From: Nostoc sp. S13
Lineage (GTDB): Bacteria > Cyanobacteriota > Cyanobacteriia > Cyanobacteriales > Nostocaceae
DNA length: 61,204 bases
Direction of reading: 5' to 3'
Assembly: GCF_029379315.1 (NCBI RefSeq)
Contig: NZ_JAQYWQ010000027.1
Coordinates: 1-61,204, forward strand
The notes under the pieces are model-generated. The model was given only the letters and a program-made list of their open reading frames with translations. It made no database searches and was not told where the DNA came from. Positions within the stretch are counted from its first letter, which is position 1. Every line of letters starts with the position of its first letter. Position numbers and translations under genes: made by a program. Below, piece after piece: positions 58,099 through 61,204 of this stretch.

Positions 58099-58147
58099 AT
58101 TGCTTTTTTTTACTCAACACTGTTTCGGTAAATTCAGGGAGAGGGTG

Positions 58148-58507
58148 CTATTCCTCTTGCACATCAACCCAGATACTGCCTTCTTCCACACGAATCGGAA
58201 ACACTGGCAATGCTTTTTGTTGTGAAACCAATGAGAGTACCTTACCTACACCAGGTGGCCAAGAACACCATTCTTGTACTTCACCAGTCCGCAGGTCAAA
58301 AGCGCTGCGATGGAAGGAACAAACAATTGCCCCACTTTCAGTGATTTTCCCACTTTTGAGCGGTAATTTTAAGTGAGGACAGTTGTTATCTACAGCATAA
58401 AGCTGATTTTCGTGATTCAAAACCAGAATTTTCCGGTTGCCAACTTTCACCACTTGTCGGGCACCTGGGGAAAGTGCTTCGACTGCAAGAACTTTAGTCC
58501 AGCTCAT
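58148..58507 (-). CDS. Rieske [2Fe-2S] ferredoxin-like protein
   Basis: This 119-aa single-domain protein has both Rieske boxes: CPHLKLPL (C43, H45) and CSFHRSAFDL (C62, H65), with the usual spacing. It is a soluble electron carrier of the NirD/dioxygenase-ferredoxin type with no oxygenase partner nearby. It ends in a terminator at 58064-58098. The start MSWTKVLAVEAL follows a CTCCT-complement (AGGAG) site. Confidence 0.92.
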   Translation of the reverse strand: MSWTKVLAVEALSPGARQVVKVGNRKILVLNHENQLYAVDNNCPHLKLPLKSGKITESGAIVCSFHRSAFDLRTGEVQEWCSWPPGVGKVLSLVSQQKALPVFPIRVEEGSIWVDVQEE

Positions 58508-58779
58508 TAGGTTCTCCTCTCCTAATATATCTGCTTTCAGTTTCCCGCAATTGTGACCAGTGCGATCGCCTTTCAGTAGTGGGGAAGGATAAAGTCAGTA
58601 GCTCACAAACTTTTCCTGAAAGAGTGATGGCTCGTGAGATACCATAACTATAAAATATGACATTAAATTCCATCTTGATACTGAATAAAATGATTTCTGG
58701 GTAAACTAAAGAGAGTGCTTCCTGTCCCAGCATCATGGGGATTGTGGCTGATAACAGACAATTTTGAGCGATATAAAAA

Positions 58780-60627
58780 ATGATTAAGACAAGTTACGAA
58801 TTTGACCAGTCTATCCTGCCCGCAGGAGCTTCATTAAAGACTAATATTTTGCTACGTTTTCGGGCTGAGATCGCTGAATCTCCTCGACGTAAGCTTAACC
58901 TTTCTCTGGTAATTGACCGTTCCGGCTCTATGGCAGGCGCTCCCTTACATCATGCACTCAAAGCCGCTGAGTCTGTGGTGGATCAACTTGAGCCAGATGA
59001 CATTCTCTCAGTAGTTGTTTACGACGATGAAGTGGATAGCGTTGTACCACCCCAGACTGTGACTAACAAGGCTGCACTGAAAAATTCTATCCGCAAGGTT
59101 AGAGCCGGTGGTATTACCAACTTATCGGGGGGATGGCTCAAAGGATGTGAACATGTCAAGACGCGACTTGATCCCCAAAAAATAAATCGTGTTCTCCTGC
59201 TTACCGATGGTCACGCCAATATGGGCATTCAAGACCCCAAGATACTGACGGCGACATCGGGGCAAAAAGCTGAGGAAGGCATTATCACAACTACGTTAGG
59301 TTTTGCTCAGGGTTTCAATGAAGACCTGCTGATTGGGATGGCAAGAGCCGCCACGGGCAACTTCTACTTCATTCAAAGCATCGACGAAGCAACGGAAGTG
59401 TTTAGTATTGAGCTAGACAGTCTCAGAGCAGTAGTGGGACAGAATCTGAAGGTGACACTGGAGTTGGCTGATGGTGTCAGCCTTGTTGATACCTTAAGTC
59501 TTGCTAAAGTTAGCCAGAATGAAGCTGGTCAAGCTGTCCTCACCTTGGGAGAGCTTTACGAAGGCGAAGACAAACTTCTTGGTTTGAGTTTGGTGATATC
59601 AAGCGCTCAAATTGGTGAGTTACCTGTGATGAAACTGCATTACAGCGCCGATGTTGTGCAAGATGACCTGATTCAAAGCGTGTCAGGTACAGTAGATATC
59701 GTCACCAAAGTTGGCACTGTCGAAGAAGCAGCTTTTGCCTCTACGAGCCAGATCATTCTGGAACTGAGTCGCCTCACCATTGCTAAGGCCAAAGAGACTG
59801 GACTGAATCTAGCTGAACATGGCAAGCATCAGGAAGCTGAACAAACCCTCAGGGCGCTTGTGAAAAATTTGCGGGATAAAGGGTTGAATGAGAATTTTGA
59901 AATTGCTGAAGAGATCGATCAGCTTGAGTATTTTGCAGGTCGGATCGCCCAAAAAGCTCTAGGCAATGCCGGACGTAAAGAGATGCGGGATCAGTCTTAC
60001 CAGACGATGACGCGCAATCGCAGCGATTTGGTGGGTCGCGGTGTCACTGCTGGCGATGAAGTGTACACGATACCGATTGTGAATGAAGTCGGTTCAGGTG
60101 TTGAATTGTACTGTGTTCGTGAACGGGGTAAACTGCGGATCAAAGTCATGTCCGAAGTCTACGATTCAACGAAGAACATCCAGTTTCCTCGGGCCATTCG
60201 TGCGGAGGGAGCACGCTATGTTGTTGAAGGACTGGAACTCTCAAGCGAACGCACTTTCTACCGTGTACGTGGTAATATCACCCGTTTTGCCCAACCCGGT
60301 AAAGCAGATATCTTCGTTGCCCCTAGACAATCGAATCTAACTAACACAGGCAAAGCTTCCAAAGGCCCTGCCAGTGCAGCCGATCTGACCACAACTGACA
60401 CTGTAGGAGACAGCATTTTAGTTCAGTGTGTCAAAGATGGCAGCAAGCTACGTGCTAGGGTAGTTTCTGACGGATATGAACCAGATTGGAACATGCGTTT
60501 TCCGCGATCGGTTCGCGAGGAAGGAACGCTTTATGTCGTTGATGAAGTCAAAACAGTACCTGATGGCAAGTCTTATATTGCGTGTGGTGAAATTAAGCGA
60601 TTTGTGCAACCTAACAGTACTAATTGA
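58780..60627 (+). CDS. VWA-domain protein with duplicated C-terminal domain
   Basis: This 615-aa protein has an N-terminal strand region, then a von Willebrand A domain (about residues 38-215) with an intact MIDAS: DRSGSMAG (D46, S48, S50), a TNLSGG threonine and LLTDGHANMG. A middle helical part follows (about 325-400). The C-terminus has two copies of a ~70-aa unit (about 445-513 and 545-613) sharing KLRxxVxSxxY, (I/M)xFPRxxRxEGxxYVV and I(T/K)RFxQP. MIDAS suggests metal-dependent protein binding. There is no signal peptide, so it is likely cytoplasmic. I do not recognise the repeated domain. Confidence 0.85.
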   Translation: MIKTSYEFDQSILPAGASLKTNILLRFRAEIAESPRRKLNLSLVIDRSGSMAGAPLHHALKAAESVVDQLEPDDILSVVVYDDEVDSVVPPQTVTNKAALKNSIRKVRAGGITNLSGGWLKGCEHVKTRLDPQKINRVLLLTDGHANMGIQDPKILTATSGQKAEEGIITTTLGFAQGFNEDLLIGMARAATGNFYFIQSIDEATEVFSIELDSLRAVVGQNLKVTLELADGVSLVDTLSLAKVSQNEAGQAVLTLGELYEGEDKLLGLSLVISSAQIGELPVMKLHYSADVVQDDLIQSVSGTVDIVTKVGTVEEAAFASTSQIILELSRLTIAKAKETGLNLAEHGKHQEAEQTLRALVKNLRDKGLNENFEIAEEIDQLEYFAGRIAQKALGNAGRKEMRDQSYQTMTRNRSDLVGRGVTAGDEVYTIPIVNEVGSGVELYCVRERGKLRIKVMSEVYDSTKNIQFPRAIRAEGARYVVEGLELSSERTFYRVRGNITRFAQPGKADIFVAPRQSNLTNTGKASKGPASAADLTTTDTVGDSILVQCVKDGSKLRARVVSDGYEPDWNMRFPRSVREEGTLYVVDEVKTVPDGKSYIACGEIKRFVQPNSTN

Positions 60628-61204
60628 GTTGAACAAGAAAGGCAGGAGCAATAAGAAACTGTCGTGGGAATCGCCGCAAGCGACTGGCTCAACTTTTCGT
60701 AAAATCCAACAAATAAATTATTTAATCTTGTGGGGTGGACAGCGTTCGACTGAGCGCTCACGCCGAAGTCTTGTCCGCCTCTGGCTATGGGCGGGCGAGA
60801 TGCCATTGGTGTCATAACGTGAAACCCAGTCTATAAGGAGCTTTGAGAGGTTGTCTCGTTCCCAGTCTCTGACTCTTAATGCCTAATGGGTGGGTTGCCG
60901 CCTCAAGACTTGCGGCAGAGCCACAATGATCAGCATTTCCAGCCTCTGGGCTGGAAACGAGGTTTTAAAGTGGTTTGGGCTTAAGTTGACACCAATGGCC
61001 AGACGCCCAACCCACAATCAGTAGTTGAGTATTTTTTTATTTGTCAGTCCCTTATAATCCAATACGCTTGGGTTAAGGCTAAAACTCTTTGTCAAAGTCA
61101 ATTTTTTTAACGAACCGCAAAGGAGAGGCAGCGCGTTGCGGTGAATCCAGCGCTGTAGGCGGGTTTCCCGCCGTAGGCGACTGGTGAACCCGAAGGGGGG
61201 TTCC
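60628..61204. other. Repeat-rich region at the right edge
   Basis: No gene is seen. It contains a MITE-like element (60802-60999), a TATTTTTTTATTTGTCAGTC end (about 61030) matching the element in the cluster, and GC-rich dispersed repeat at 61110-61204 like that at 17615-17880. Confidence 0.6.
60802..60999. mobile_element. MITE-like element with 13-bp perfect terminal repeats
   Basis: GCCATTGGTGTCA (60802-60814) and TGACACCAATGGC (60987-60999) are perfect inverted ends of a 198-bp unit. Nested inside is another inverted repeat, CTCGTTCCCAG (near 60857) against CTGGAAACGAG (near 60952). It has no coding capacity. Confidence 0.75.

Larger units (their letters stand above)
57618..58147. other. 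Intergenic region with MITE and terminator
   Basis: No gene is seen. It contains GC-rich dispersed repeat at about 57805-57950, a palindrome-bearing MITE (57958-58049) and the terminator at 58064-58098. The ORFs at 57753-57959 and 57788-58084 overlap these repeats. Confidence 0.6.

Noticed and set aside
58494..58736. 80-aa minus-strand ORF overlapping the Rieske start
   Set aside because: No motif and no ribosome binding site; probably the promoter region of the Rieske gene.

Overview
The window looks like chromosome of a filamentous, Nostoc-like (Nostocales) cyanobacterium. The reasons are the frequent HIP1 octamer GCGATCGC, the rpmH-rnpA-PH-yidC-jag-DUF177 cluster, a split pntA (PntA1/PntA2/PntB), a Ycf46-type AAA protein, a very large PAS/GAF hybrid kinase, heptanucleotide repeats, and many small hairpin/MITE elements. 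This is inference from gene content; no rRNA or tRNA gene was seen.

Layout. 1-1956: an NB-ARC/TPR (NLR-like) protein cut by the window edge, preceded by a 144-aa ORF that ends in a C_CCA_AAG heptamer plus stop and may be joined to it by frameshifting. 1957-3011: a 21-bp minisatellite and a MITE. 3012-13509: housekeeping and sensory genes, namely SbcC, a GTPase, a peptidoglycan-binding/SPOR protein, an MHYT sensor kinase split by one in-frame stop, an SH3 protein, Ycf46 and a small P-loop protein. 13907-17515: the translation/membrane-insertion cluster read leftwards from rpmH. 17948-22166: a DUF2808 protein and the pnt transhydrogenase operon. 22202-24661: accessory DNA with a mazEF-like pair whose toxin carries a nonsense codon, dispersed repeats and an IS630-like remnant. 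24662-26878: an SBBP beta-propeller protein.

27609-48815: the most interesting part, a roughly 21-kb biosynthetic cluster all on the minus strand. In transcription order it encodes a fatty acyl-AMP ligase, an ACP, a CylC-like dimetal halogenase, a PKS (KS-AT-KR-ACP), a second PKS-like protein with disabled KS and AT but an intact ACP, a TubC-docked protein of unknown function, an SDR, a GT28-like glycosyltransferase, UDP-galactopyranose mutase, a zinc-ribbon methyltransferase, a second GT28-like glycosyltransferase and a DHA2 MFS exporter. The inferred logic is: activate a fatty acid, load it on ACP, chlorinate it at an unactivated carbon, extend it once with beta-keto reduction, pass it through a non-elongating module, release or modify it with an unknown enzyme, add sugars (possibly galactofuranose), methylate and export. 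I do not recognise this combination as a named pathway. Its closest familiar logic is the CylA-CylB-CylC start of cylindrocyclophane biosynthesis.

48816-51956 is a 3.1-kb stretch without a convincing gene, rich in palindromes and direct repeats. 51957-57617 is a 1886-aa hybrid histidine kinase with a degenerate N-terminal receiver. 58148-60627 holds a Rieske ferredoxin-like protein and a VWA protein with a duplicated C-terminal domain. The right end is repeats.
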